A stretch of DNA of 64,000 nt from Adiantum capillus-veneris. Lineage: Eukaryota > Streptophyta > Polypodiopsida > Polypodiales > Pteridaceae. This document shows, piece after piece, positions 47,477 through 59,260 of the stretch (position 1 is the first letter of the stretch; the number at the start of each line of letters is the position of its first letter). The notes under the pieces are model-generated. The model saw only the letters and a list, made by a program, of their open reading frames with translations, was not told the DNA's origin and made no database searches. The position numbers and the translations under genes are program-made. The stretch covers positions 160,160,247 to 160,224,246 of the forward strand of contig CM043943.1 of assembly GCA_014529385.2 (NCBI GenBank), given 5' to 3'.

Positions 47477-48091
47477 ACACACATGAACAGCTTGTATTTT
47501 AGGATACCTCTTGTGATCTAGATGCAACTTGCTTAGGAGAGACCATAAATTGTCTCACCAAACCAGCTTCAAGCTCCAATCTTGCCAATTTACAAACACA
47601 TTCATGAAGCTACCCACCATCATCTTTTGCATTGAGCAATTATGGGCCCTCTGCATCCACACTCAATTTTCCATCCCAATGTAACATGTATTCAATAAGC
47701 TATGCCATACTTATCGGATGTAAATAACCTTTATGATCTTGGAATTAAAAATTTACCATACAGTGTGTGAATCATATAATGCCAAAACCATAACATTAAT
47801 CTCCGTATCCTTCATGTGAAGCAATGTTTTGGCCATTGATGGCATGTATGGACCATTGCCAGATCAAAACATTACACATACTTACTGATGAAAACTATTC
47901 ATTTAATCAATGTACATGTGCAATTAATTTTGGGTACAATTCCACCAAAGGTAACATAACACATTTGGTAGCCGTGGAACAACATTTTTGGAAAAATTCG
48001 AAGCAATCATGGCTTGTACTCTCATCATCTAGCATTCAAAGAGTAGAACAGTTGTTTATCATCTTGAGAGCTCGCAAATTTTTGGCAATTG

Positions 48092-48124
<33 letters not shown>

Positions 48125-48412
48125 GCACCTTGAGGTAGACAAGTTTTGAGAAGGTGATATCCATCACAAGGAATCTATATATTGAAGGTGATGTCCAACA
48201 TAAGAAGCTATGTACCTTTAGACAACTTATGAGCTTGCATTGATATAGAGGAGCTACCTTAACTCACCAATATTTCACCACTTCTTGCAGGTGGCTCAAC
48301 ATTGGAAGTGCTCTGCAAGCAAGCGAGTACTTTTTTGGCCTCTAGAGGCCTTAGTATCCCAAGGGTGAAAGTCGTTCAACTTTGTTTGTTAGAGAGGTTT
48401 CCTACTTGCTAT
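47477..48412. other. No supported gene
   Basis: Contains (CA)11 at 48099-48121. A 104-codon open stretch (47824-48138) shows no domain. From about 48330 a third partial copy of the large block begins (GGCCTCTAGAGGCCTTAG, then AAGTCGTTCAAC). Confidence 0.35.
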
Positions 48413-48429
48413 AAAAGTCTTAGCTTTTT

Positions 48430-48545
48430 TTAAAAAATTTAAAATTACAAGGTCTTGTCATGCTCTTGTTGAGCCATGACATCATCCAGGGACAGTAATT
48501 ACAATATAATTCACTCACAATTGTGACTTTTGCTATTTTTTTAAA
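48430..48545 (-). mobile_element. Short SINE-like or LINE-tail insertion with target duplication
   Basis: About 116 bp flanked by AAAAGTCTTAGCTTTTT (48413-48429) and AAAAGTCGTAGCTTTTT (48546-48562), a 17-bp target duplication with one mismatch. The related block at 45.4 kb has a single AGTCGTAGACTTTTAAA there, an empty site. In minus sense it runs from GTCACAATTGTGAGTGAATT through CCCTGGATGATGTCATGG to an A/T-rich tail, and matches the 3' end of LINE copy B. Confidence 0.8.
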
Positions 48546-48600
48546 AAAAGTCGTAGCTTTTTAAATTTTTTTAATTATATTCTCTAAAGCCTACATTGAC

Positions 48601-49097
48601 TTGTTGGGCATGATTGAAAATGGCTTTAGAAAACAAACAATTAAACAATATAGCGTTGAATTAAATGGAATAAAGGGAGATGCTCACTTGGGAATAAAGG
48701 TCAAAGGGAAAAGGAAAGGAAAGTCCTTGGGAGATGTCAAGTTAGGGAAGAAAAAGGAAGGCATTAACGAAATATCTCTCTTTGCATGTGTTCGTGTGTT
48801 TGTTTTGAGCGTACGGGTGGTGGAGGGCAAATGGACATAGAGCACAATTGTTTTGCTTATTGCAGTGCAACTTAATCGACTCCAGCAAATTTTTGAATTG
48901 ATCGACTCTCGACTCCATTGTAGCTTGATTGAATTGAAGAGAAATTTGTAGATTGCAGGGAGCATTGCAGAACAAGGCGATGACTTGAGCTCACAAGGTT
49001 ATCTATCTCGCATCATTTAACCGTGGTCGTAGAGGAGGGCGGCAAGTTGACCTAGAGGTGAGGTGGGGTTGGATTGACGACGGATCCCTAGGGAATG

Positions 49098-49158
<61 letters not shown>
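48601..49158. other. Non-coding DNA ending in (CT)28
   Basis: No domain is seen in the short ORFs at 48601-48975. (CT)28 at 49101-49157 ends exactly where the chromovirus 5' LTR remnant begins. Confidence 0.5.
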
Positions 49159-49160
<2 letters not shown>

Positions 49161-50381
49161 CTTGACATGCTTGAGATGCTAGGATTGTACTTGAGGTGAG
49201 AACCCAGCCCAAGCTTGAAGTGCTTAAGGGGCAAGCTTGTGGTGGGAACTGAACTTATGCATGAGAGGATTGAGGTGTAAAAAGGTCAAATCCAATCCCT
49301 TCAAGGAGGGGGCGAGCCCTACATGAGGGGGGATGAGAGAGAACACCCACACACTCACACAAGGCCTACTTGGTACAAAGAAATCATAAGGGACACTTGT
49401 CAAGTTCCTCCTCATGTTGCCCTCATGGTGTGCCTGAAGCCAATTAATTGGCCACCCAAGGGGTCCAATGATAATTTAAGAGATTTAATTAATTTTTTTG
49501 CATTTATCAAGTCTTCTCTCTCAAAGGGGAAAGGGGGACACTTGTTCCAAGATGACCCTTGTTGCTTGGTATCCTGCTCATGATTGGCTAGGTTTGGAGG
49601 GGTCCAATGAGCTTCAAGCATGAGCTAAAAGGGGGGGGGGGGGTCGACCAAAGCAAGCTAGGGGGCTGCTTAGGGGGTATATCTACCACACACACTCACA
49701 CAAACTCTCATTAGGCAATGTGAAAAATTGCAAGAGCTCCTTCTCCTTCTCCAAGCAAGTAGAGGTTGAGAGCCTACACCAATACTCTTGGCTATGGAGT
49801 GCAAATCCAACCAAGAGTCATGCTTCAATGCTTAAGCTTGCCATCTTCTCCTTCTTCATTACTATGCTATTATGTATGCTAGCAAAAAGATTTATGATAA
49901 GTGAGGAACGAATTCTTTCTCCTATGAAATGTTTCTTCTTCCTCTTCCCTACCCTCATTCCCTGCTAGCTCTCTCCACCTTCGAAGGTGTTTGAGGTCTT
50001 GGGACTGAGGCTTGGGATAGTTAAACCTTTCTTCAAATTTTATGTTATGCTTGTGATGCATGAAGCTTTCCATCTTCATTGCATCACCTAGGTCATAAGG
50101 AACACAAAGATTATATTGTAACAAGTCTTTCTTAATGGGAGAAATCATAATACAAATGCGTATTGGAGGGTGACTGGCTCCACATAAATCCGGTCCTCCA
50201 CTATTGTCATGTTCTCTAAATTCTCTCTCTTGCAAAAGTATTGTTCATGCCAAGTTAACTAACTGCTATGTCTTTGTTGTTATCTTCAATTCTGTTGACC
50301 CGATATGCTCACAAAGTAATTTCTCAAAAGTACTCTCATTAATTTCCGTTACTCTCAAGTTATTAGGCCAATTCCATTACA
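49159..50381 (+). repeat. 5' LTR of chromovirus, 5'-truncated
   Basis: It matches 56275-57501 from TGCTTGACATGCTTGAGATG to the end ATTCCATTACA. The first ~376 bp of the LTR, present at 55899-56274, are missing and replaced by a (CT)28 tract and unrelated DNA. A G13 run at 49631-49643 is G16 in the 3' copy. Confidence 0.93.
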
Positions 50382-50382
50382 T

Positions 50383-50394
50383 TGGTATCAGAGC
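50383..50394 (+). other. Primer-binding site, initiator tRNA-Met
   Basis: TGGTATCAGAGC begins two bases after the LTR end. It is complementary to the 3' end of plant initiator tRNA-Met and primes minus-strand DNA synthesis. Confidence 0.95.
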
Positions 50395-50797
50395 ATTTGA
50401 TTTTTCTTTTCTTGCTTAAGAAGAGAGGTCCTTAAGTAGCCTATAAATGGTCCCTAAATGGTTGATGTTGTTAATTATATTGGAACTGGGATCTATAATC
50501 GGTTTTGTTGAGCCCACTATGTGGGATATGGTGCACACCTCGGGAGCTTTGGATTTAATAATGGAGTCCTTTTAGACTTGCCTACGGCTTTACCATTATT
50601 GAGCCATAAGAAATTCGAAAGGAGCTAGCCCTCAGCAACTTTGTTATGTTAGACCTACTCCACTACTCTCTATAATTAACCACATCGAGCCGTGGGTGTA
50701 GATACTTAAGAGCCAATTTTCAAAGGCTAAGAGGAGTGGCAACTAAGGTTTTGAATTGCCAAAGCATACACTAAGTACATACATAAATTTTGTTAAC

Positions 50798-52135
50798 ATG
50801 GCTGACAATAATCAAGAGAGTAGAATGAACATTGATAGCTTTGATTTTTCACATGAAGGTGCTAATGATGATGCCCCCATGTTTGTGAATTATCTCGTCA
50901 CTAGGTTGTAGCAAGCTATGGGCAACCCTGCTTTGCAAGCCGAAGTTACTCAACAACTTCGTGCTTATGGAATTTCCCTTCCTCTCCAAGAGGAGAGAGA
51001 GCTTAGGAGGTCTCTTGAAGAGACCCCAAAAGAAGACTCTCTCCCAATCGAGAGGAGGAATCCAAAGAGTAAGAAAGCAATGAAACATTAAGCTCCTCTG
51101 AGGATGTGGCTCCACAAAGACGGCGGTCTAGACGATCGCCACTCCTCCCAAGAGGAAAAGATCAACACACAGTCCTTCTCCTCGTCATTCTGAAAGGGAA
51201 GAGAGGAAACAAAGGAAGAAAAGGGCTAGAAAGAGTTCACCCTCTTCTCCTTCTTCTTCACCTTCCTCCTATTCCAATGAAAGCTATGGCTATTCTCCTA
51301 GAGAATACATGAGGGGAGGACATCGCAAATCATTCCCTACATGGTGAAGGTCACATAAGCTAAAGAAGTTCAAGGAGGGAGAAAAGAGTATCTCTTTTCT
51401 CACCTATGATGGCACCTTTGGTACTACCGACAAAGTGTTGGCCTTCATCCAGCAATTTGATGCGGCCTTTGGAGACGGCTTTACGGAGTCCTCCAAGCTA
51501 CACCATGTAACTATGCACTTTCAAAAATCAACTTTTCAATTGCTAGCCTTCGTGCCAACGGCAAAGCCCCAAAGACATGGAAAAATCTACGAGTTTCCAT
51601 CATGAAGCAATTTCTTGCAAGCGATGCAAAGGACAAAGTGCTTACCGAATGGCGTAGCTTGAAGCTTCTCTCTCATGAGTCTATCCACAAGTATGTAAAC
51701 AAGTTTTGGGATTTACATGTCAAGGCTACTGTCTTTCAAAAGATAGACTTTGCGGAGCAAAGGTAGCAATTCTGTGCGGGATTTCCTTAAGAGATGGTAG
51801 AATACATCAACTCTCAACGTCCTGGTACTATTAGCAAAGTAATCCATCACACCATGGTTGCTTCACGCATCAATTTCCATCAAGGGGCTAGACGGAATGT
51901 CAAGCCCATGGAAAACAAAGATAAAAATGATGCAAAGGGAAAAACCAATGCTCAAAATTCTTCCCGAGGCACTTCCAACAACAACAATCAGTCCAAGGAG
52001 AAGGGAGTTTACAAAGGCAAAAACAAACTCTCTCATGAAGAGCTTGAAGCTTTTTGCAAGGACCATAAGTGTTTCAAGTGTGGGGAGCACGGACATGGCT
52101 ATCGTTCTTGCCCCAAAAAAGAATGCTTGCACTGA
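50798..52135 (+). pseudogene. Chromovirus gag with CCHC zinc knuckle
   Basis: The ATG at 50798 opens MADNNQESRMNIDSFDF; a TAG in place of Gln follows TRL at about 50907. The N-terminal half is rich in Arg, Glu and Ser and is frameshifted. The capsid-like part (about 51500-51790) contains KTWKNLRVSIMKQFL and VLTEWRSLKLL, then GFP*EMVEYINS. The last open stretch (51794-52135) is basic and Asn-rich and holds the knuckle C-FK-C-GEHG-H-GYRS-C at 52070-52111, ending in TGA at 52133-52135. Gag packages the element RNA. The next ORF (protease) is in the +1 frame across CCCCAAAAAAG, most simply a one-base indel since these elements usually have a single gag-pol ORF. Confidence 0.88.
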
Positions 52136-52590
52136 GACTTCTAGGGCTTCCACCATCGAAGCTCCAAAAGAGGATGGTCGTTGCAAAGCATCATCACTTT
52201 CCTATGCTTGGGAAAAGGTAAGAGAGCATGATGCCTCCATCTTGTTTGACCCTGGCTCTACTCACAACTTCATATCAACGGAGTTGGCCACCAAGTTGGG
52301 CATTCAAGCTTTCAAGATGGGAGATATGGTAGCGGCTGACACAACTTTCAAGGGACAGCAAGCCTCCGTTACTCCCTTGATTGCAAAGTTGAGGCTTCAT
52401 GTCTAAAGCTATGTCGACAAAGAAGACTTTTTCATCTCTCCTCTCAAACATGAGGATGCTATCCTAGGGGCACCATGGTTTGATCGCATGGTTGCCAATA
52501 TGAAGTTCCCTAAAAGGAGAATGTACTTCACCTACAGGGGAAAGAATATGTATGTAGAAGCTAATGAGGGTGGTCGCATCCACTTGTAAA
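52136..52590 (+). pseudogene. Chromovirus aspartic protease
   Basis: The frame running to 52406 contains ASILFDPGSTHNFISTELA. The active-site triplet is DPG where retropepsins have DSG or DTG (Asp codon at 52248-52250). After a TAA at 52404-52406 the sequence continues with DAILGAPWFDRM and KRRMYFTYRGK, the second half of the fold with its ILG motif. Ser-to-Pro in the active site plus the stop make it non-functional. Confidence 0.83.
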
Positions 52591-53390
52591 TCCTCATGAT
52601 TTTGATAAGTCGATGAAGAGCTCAGTTTCTATGTACATGATTTTTGTCAAAGAGTCTCTAAAAGATCCTAATGTTTCATCAAATGTAAATGGTAGGAATC
52701 AACAAGAGTTATTTTGTAAAAGGATTCCAAGATGTGTTCATCGATGATATCCCTATGGACTTACCTCCAAAACAAGGGGATAATGACCATCGCATTGAAC
52801 TCCTTCCAGGGAGCTCACCGTCTAACAAGACTCCTTATCAAGTCTCACAAGCTCAACAAGAGGAGATCAGGAGGCAAGTACAGGAATTAGTAGACAAAGG
52901 GATGGTGAGGCCTAGTTCCTCTCCCTTTTGTTCCAATCCTTTAGTGCAAAAGAAAGATGGTACATACCGTATGTGTGTGGACCATCGAGCACTAAACCAT
53001 ATCACTATCAAAAACAGATTTCCCGTGCCTCGGGTAGAAGATCTATTTGATAAGCTACAAGGCTCTACCTACTTCAGTAAGATTGACCTTAAAAGTGGCT
53101 ATCATCAAATAAGGATAGTGGATGAAGATATCCTAAAGGCCGCGTTTCGCGCAACGTTTGGTCTTTATGAATATATATTCATGTCTTTTGGCTTGACTAA
53201 TGCACCAGCTACACTCAATCGTCTAATGGAGAAAAATTTTAGACCTTACCCCAAATTCACTGGAGTGCTCTTCGATGATATCATCATCTACTCCAAGTCT
53301 TTGGAGGAACATAAGCAACATCTCCAAGTGATTTTTCAAGCATTGAGGAAAAACAAGCTTTTTCTCAACCAAAAGAAAAAGTAATTTTTT
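52591..53390 (+). pseudogene. Chromovirus reverse transcriptase
   Basis: The 231-codon frame from the ATG at 52689 covers VDKGMVRPSSSPFCSNPLV (69-87), KIDLKSGYHQIRI (Asp133), FGLTNAPATLNRLM (167-180) and the catalytic VLFDDIIIYSK (Asp196, Asp197). The frame breaks in an A-rich stretch (LNQKKK then TAA, 53382-53384); the thumb continues in another frame as QYLGHIISQDG. That break is probably a one-base indel. This ATG is only the first Met of the open frame; the native protein would be a polyprotein part. Confidence 0.92.
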
Positions 53391-54140
53391 CCTTCAAGAG
53401 ATTCAATACCTAGGTCATATTATCTCTCAAGATGGTATCCGTATGGATCCATCAAAGTTAGAGGTAATAAAAGCATGGCCTAATCCAAGGAATCTACATG
53501 AGCTAAGAAGCTTTATTGGTATGTGCATATACTACAGGCGCTTCATAGCAAAATTCTCTCAAATAGCAGGACCATTACATGACTTAACAAAGAAGAACGT
53601 TAAGTACTCATGGACTACTAAAGAGAAAAATGCTTTTGACAAGCTCAAAGAGAAACTTACCTCCCAACCAATCCTTATGCTTCTAGACCTCTCAAAGCCA
53701 TTTGAGGTCCAATGTGATGCTTGTGGTGATTGCCTTGGAGCAGTCTTACTTCAAGAAGGGCATGCCATAGCATATGAGAGCTGAAGGCTCAATGCCAATG
53801 AACAAGTCTTGGGCATATACGAAAAAGAGCTTTTAGCTGTTCTACATGTCCTAGACACATGGAAGCGCTATCTATTGGGGAGACTCCATTTATTTTGCGA
53901 ACGGACCACCAAAGTCTCAAGTACTTCATGATGCAAACCAAGCTTTCCGACAAACAAATGAGGTGGGTAAATTTTCTTTTACAATTTTATTTTCATATTT
54001 CTCACATTACTAGTAAGCACCATCAAGTGGCCTATGTACTTTCACGACAACCAAAAGTTAATGCGGTGTCTATAGCAACTCACAATGATCTATTTTCTAT
54101 AATAGATGGTATGCTACTGACCCTGACATTAAAGAGATAA
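53391..54140 (+). pseudogene. Chromovirus RT connection and RNase H
   Basis: The frame at 53443-53784 has ELRSFIGMCIYYRRFI and FEVQCDACGDCLGAVLLQEG (RNase H first Asp), ending in TGA after AIAYES. Then EKELLAVLHVLDTWKRYLL supplies the catalytic Glu. After a frameshift, 53859-54140 has LRTDHQSLKYFM (third acidic residue) and HHQVAYVLSR, where the family has VADALSR; this puts Tyr at the last catalytic Asp. Confidence 0.87.
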
Positions 54141-55549
54141 TGTCAGTCCTTGAACTGGGGAAGAAAGAAGAACCATTCACCTTGCAGGATGGTTATCTTC
54201 TCCATGGCAATAGGCTATGTGTTACCCACTCCCTTCGTGGAAAAGCTACGTATGAATCCCATGTTCCTCCCTATGCGGGGCATAGAAGCATTTAACCTAC
54301 TCTTTGAGAAGTAGAGACATAATTCTATTGGCCTACCATGAAAGTGGACATACAAGAGTATGTTTCAAAATGTGTGGTATGCCAAAAGACCAAGTATGAT
54401 AGAGGGAAGAAACCTGGATTACTCTATCCATTGCCAATCCCTAATTCACTATGGGAGAGTATATCCATGGATTTTATCATTGGATTGCCCAAGTCTATCC
54501 ATGGGTATACAAAAATATGGACATTAGTCGACAGGTTTAGCAAGCAAGCACACTTTATTCCTATCAAAAAGACCATTAAGCCACACCAAATGGCAACTCT
54601 CTTCATATCTCAGATTTTCAAGCACCATGGATGACACGCATCCATTGTGCCAGATAGAGATCCTAGAATGACCAGTAATTTCTAGAAAGGTCTCTTTGAA
54701 AATCTCGGAACAAGATTGAATTTCTCTTCGGCCTATCATCCACAAATGGATGGCCAAAGTGAGATAGCCATTCTTATGATACTCGATCTACTCAAGACTT
54801 ATGTTACCAAAGTAGATCAACGCTCATAATGGGAAAAGTACTTACCTCTTGTAGAGTATGCTTACAATAATAATGTACATACTTCTACAGAAAAAGCACC
54901 TTTTGATATCATTGAGGGAAGATCTAAAAGTCTCTTGCTACTCAAAGTACATGAGAAGATCTTCGCTGCCGATCAGTATAGCCGTGACCTACAAGAATAT
55001 TTTCAAAAGATTAAGGAGGCTATATCCATCTCTTAACAAAGGAAAAAAGATGTTGATGACAAGCACAGAAGGGCCTTAACATTCAAAGAAAATGATTGGG
55101 TCTTACTCAAGTTTCCTAAAGCTCGATTAAGGCAAACGACGGGCAAAAATCCTACGGGCCATCAAAAGTATTATACTAAGCTAGCAAAAAGATACTATGG
55201 TCCTTTCCAAATCATGAAGCCTATCAATGAGACGGCTTACCAACTCAAGTTGCCCAACCATTGGCTCATACACATTGCTTTTCATGTGAGCCTACTTAAA
55301 CCCTACAAAGGAGAGCCACCAAGTGAACCAATTATTGAAGACCCACCCGAAGTCGAAGACCAAGAAGAGGTGCTACAACCCGAAGCTATCCTTAGGCATG
55401 AAGACAAGGTACTACGACATGGTAAGATTATCTGACGATATCTTATTAAGTTCAAAAATTATCCTTTTGAAGATTCTATATGGATGCAAGGAATACATCT
55501 TAAGGATATTATGAACCTTGTCAATGCTTACAATGCTACATTTGAGTAA
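54141..55549 (+). pseudogene. Chromovirus integrase with GPY/F module and chromodomain
   Basis: The zinc finger is partly decayed (GHRSI, then CVVCQ). The core triad is intact and in one frame: SMDFIIGLP (Asp codon 54470-54472), IVPDRDP (Asp 54653-54655) and GQSEIAI (Glu 54761-54763), with 35 residues between the last two. Stops interrupt at KHHG*, SNF*KG (TAG for Trp) and QRS*WEK. The C-terminal part has KRYYGPFQIM (GPY/F) and AYQLKLP, then a chromodomain: VLQPEAILRHE, IKFKNYPFEDSIW. A TGA at 55433-55435 lies within it where CGA would fit. In this family the chromodomain directs integration to marked chromatin. Confidence 0.93.
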
Positions 55550-55885
55550 GCAAATATACAAATTTCTTATAAATGACCCATGTTTTTGTCTTATAAGACT
55601 AGTTCTCTTTTTAATTGTGCACAAATTTAAATAGTATGCATTCTTAGAATCATGTTTGTGACGCCATCTCTCAAACACCACGTAGAATTTGTCACTGTAC
55701 TTTGGGAGAATAAAATGGACTAAGGAGCAGACATGCTTTCACCTACTACGCCTCCCAAGCACCAAATGGATTAGTCATCCAGCTTGGAATGATTTTGTAG
55801 GGTAAAAAGGGATCCTCTACCAGCTAAGTAAGATTGACTAAGGCTTTATCTCTTCTATCTCATAGTCGAGGACGACTATGATTTC

Positions 55886-55898
55886 AAGAGAGAGGTAA
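55886..55898 (+). other. Polypurine tract of chromovirus
   Basis: AAGAGAGAGGTAA directly precedes the LTR start TGTCATAAAA. Upstream GAGGACGACTATGATTTC resembles the sequence before chromovirus PPTs. Confidence 0.75.
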
Positions 55899-57501
55899 TG
55901 TCATAAAATCTAATATCTAACCAACCCAAATGATTTTTTCATATTAAACTGATCACTTAATGTGGGAGAATAAACGGGAACAAGTGTTAAGATATAGACA
56001 TGTGCTTATGGATCTATCTCAACACGGGGCCAATGGTAAAGGGGCCCAAATGAAATATGGTCTATCAAAGAGCAAGGCTACCAATGGAGCTTAGAAGACC
56101 TTCGGGTTGACTTCATTGAAGACCTCCAATAGTTGGTGTAAAAGTCCTTTGACCTTAGGTAAGCTAGGGCTAAGCTTGAGGTGGGAACCCGGCCCAAGCT
56201 TAAGGTGCTTGAGGTGCTTGATGGTTGAGGTGCTTGAGATGCTTGAGGTGCTTGATGATTTGAGATGCTTGAGGTGCTTGACATGCTTGAGATGTTAGGA
56301 CTGTACTTGAGGTGAGAACCCAGCCCAAGCTTGAAGTGCTTAAGGGGCAAACTTGTGGTGGGAACTGAACTTATGCATGAGAGGATTGAGGTGTAAAAAA
56401 CTCAAATCCAATCCCTACAAGGAGGGGGCGAGCCCTACATGAGGGGGGATGAGAGAGAACACCCACACACTCACACAAGGCCTACTTGGTACAAAGAAAT
56501 CATAAGGGACACTTGTCAAGTTCCTCCTCATGTTGCCCTCATGGTGTGCCTGAAGCCAATTATTTGGCCACCCAAGGGGTCCAATGATAATTTAAGAGAT
56601 TTAATTAATTTTTTTTCATTTATCAAGTCTTCTCTCTCAAAGGGGAAAGGGGGACACTTGTTCCAAGATGAACCTTGTTTCTTGGTATCCTGCTCATGAT
56701 TGGCTAGGTTTGGAGGGGTCCAATGAGCTTCACGCATGAGCTACAAGGGGGGGGGGGGGGGGTCGACCAAAGCAAGCTAGGGGGCTGCTTAGGGGGTATA
56801 TCTACCACACACACTCACACAAACTCTCATTAGGCAATGTGCAAAAGTGCAAGAGCTCCCTCTCCTTCTCCAAGCAAGTAGAAGTTGAGAGCCTACACCA
56901 ACACTCTTGGCTATGGAGTGCAAATCCAACCAAGAGTCATGCTTCAATGCTTAAGCTTGCCATCTTCTCCTTCTTCATTACTATGCTATTATGTATGCTA
57001 GCAAGAAGATTTATGATAAGTGAGGAACGAATTCTTTCTCCTATGAAATGTTTCTTCTTCCTTTTTCCTACCCTCATTCGCTACTAGCTCTCTCCACCTT
57101 CGAAGGTGTTTGAGGTCTTAGGACTGAGGCTTGAGATAGTTAAAGCTTTCTTCAAAGTTTATGTTATGCTTGTGATGCATGAAGCTTTCCATATTCACTG
57201 CATCACCTAGGTCACAAGGAACACAAATATTGTATTATAATAAGTCTCTCTTAATGAGAGAAATCATAATACAAATGCCTATTGGAGGGGGGACTGGCTC
57301 CACATAAATCCGGTCCTCAATTGTTGTCATGTTCTCTAAATTCTCTCTCTTGCAAAAGTATTGTTCATGCCAAGTCAATTAATTGCTATATCTATGTTGT
57401 TATCTTCAATTATGTTCACTCGCTATGCTCACAAAGTAATTTCTCAAAAGTACTCTCATTAATTTCCGCTACTCTCAAGTTATTAGGCCAATTCCATTAC
57501 A
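55899..57501 (+). repeat. 3' LTR of chromovirus, about 1.6 kb
   Basis: It starts TGTCATAAAA and ends CCATTACA (TG...CA). It contains an internal duplication of about 130 bp (AGCTTGAGGTGGGAACCCGG near 56173 and ACTTGAGGTGAGAACCCAGC near 56306) separated by a minisatellite of GCTTGAGGT units (56200-56290). The 5' LTR remnant begins at that minisatellite. Confidence 0.85.
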
Positions 57502-58696
57502 TATAGTATCATGTCCTCGATGTAAGAAGGACAATTGTCAAACATACCATTAGCGTGTGGGCCAAGAAGATTTTGTGGATATTAATATATTGAAGGATCC
57601 AAATAATAGATTCTATTGTCTATGTATGCCTAAAGTGAGTTCCATTCTCTTGCTCTAACCACCTTAGCCTATGTTTTTGGAATCAAAACCTAGAGCTAAC
57701 TTGCATTTACTTTTACAGTTAATAAAGAGCCAACTTCCCCAACAAAGAAATTTGGAGATATATATATCTTGGGTCCACAACTCTATGTGCTTCTCTGAAT
57801 GAAAAATATCCCTCATGGCACATTAGCCTAGAGATGGTTTGTTCATTTCCTCATACTCCAAGTAACAACAATTGTTTTCCCATATGAAAGCAACAATGAC
57901 ATAAGCTTAATATGTGTTGAGCTTGACAAGCCAATAGTGTGGACACTAAATTCACTCTGAGGAACTCATTTAGAACAAAGGATGTGAGTGTTCGAATTTT
58001 GAAATAAGTATTTTGTGGGTTTGCAATTAGTATAACTTGACCAACCATTTTGTGTGTTTGCATCGGCATAAAGTGATGGTTGCATGTATATGGGAATCTC
58101 TCTAGAGACTATGAATTGTACAAGGTAGATATAAAATAAATCAAAGTGCCAAATCAAACAGATGATAACTCTTGTGGATGGAGATGTCTTCTGCATGTGG
58201 AGTACATATTGTAGAGTCTCTTTGCATTAAATCGAGTCATGTTAAAGGTAGCCATTTTGCAATGTTCTCCAATAACTTTTGGTTGTATAGGTTAAGGGAA
58301 TGATCCAAAAATATTTTATTTTAGTAAAGTTTATTGGAAAGATACACCATTACTAATCTATAATGGTACCATGCTATACTTGTCTGCCAACATCTACGAG
58401 TTGTCTCACAACCTTGAGTTTTGGATGCGAAAAACAATTTGTGGATGACCATGCCCAACAAGAGTGAGGAAGCTAGTAGATGAACAAGTGAAAGGATCAC
58501 GATGGCTTTCTAAAACAATAAGAAAGTAGTAAAATCTTTAGGTTGAGTTTAAGTAGAATTATATAAGGTGAAGCACTATTCAAGAATGTCTTTTATTAAC
58601 CAAATATACTAGTAAATCTTTTGAAATTTGTAGGATTTTTTAGCTAAGTTTTGACATCATTGCACCGGTTTTATTCTCTTTATCATGGTTTGCTCA

Positions 58697-58756
<60 letters not shown>

Positions 58757-59089
58757 TAATCAATATATGTGTATGTGTGTATGTGTATGTATGTAGTATA
58801 GAACTTACTAGAATTAAGATGAAATAAAAATATCCATTTAATACTTTAAAACCAAAATAACATTTAAGGTAAGTCTCAATCATCACTAAAAACATTGAAA
58901 GTATCCTAACCCAATATATCTCTGAACCAATGGTCCACAATTGTACCCAAAATGTAACCCTTTTACAATGGCCTTATGGAATCCCAAAAAAACAATTTGA
59001 AAGTTCATTATGGTCTACATAAGGCTATGTGAGAGAAAACAAATAAAATTTAAATAACCTTTAAGGTAAGTCTCAATCAGGTCATTTTT
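57502..59089. other. Non-coding DNA with (TA)27
   Basis: No domain is recognisable in the short ORFs. (TA)27 lies at 58700-58753. Sequence near 58920-59040 (CCAATGGTCCACAATTG, CATTATGGTCTACATAAGG) resembles 37820 and 36410. Confidence 0.4.
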
Positions 59090-59260
59090 TTATGTTCTTC
59101 TAGTCGGTACTCGCTACTCGCAAATGGTTTATATAATTTGAAAGGGCCCCAATAATAAGGTAAATGGTGCACATTGCACATTAGTATTTTGAAACAAAAT
59201 AAAACAAAAAAAAGTAAAATAAAAAGACACATTAAAAATCAAAACAAAAGAATGTTTTAA
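59090..59260 (-). repeat. Large block family, copy C fragment
   Basis: The reverse complement reads TTTTATTTTAC, TTTTGTTTCAAAAT, TGCAATGTGCACC and GGGGCCCTT, in the same order as 39420-39500 in block A. Confidence 0.75.

Larger units (their letters stand above)
49159..57501 (+). mobile_element. Chromovirus (Ty3/gypsy with chromodomain), 8.3 kb, nearly complete
   Basis: Order: 5' LTR remnant, PBS, gag with CCHC knuckle, protease, RT, RNase H, integrase with GPY/F and chromodomain, PPT, 3' LTR. This is the full chromovirus plan. The LTR copies match over about 1.22 kb with only scattered differences, so the insertion is the youngest large element here. It is nevertheless dead: gag and pol carry several stops and three or more frameshifts. 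The 3' LTR ends at 57501; the next five bases are TATAG, but the 5' target copy is lost with the LTR start. Confidence 0.96.

Noticed and set aside
49323-49968. ORFs conserved between the two LTRs (MRGDEREHPHTHTRP... and KSSFSFSKQ type)
   Set aside because: Conservation reflects recent LTR identity, not selection; no known LTR-encoded protein.
57502-57515. TATAGTATCATGTCC after the 3' LTR as a second primer-binding site
   Set aside because: It matches TGGTATCAGAGC at only about two-thirds of positions and no gag follows; likely chance at the target site.
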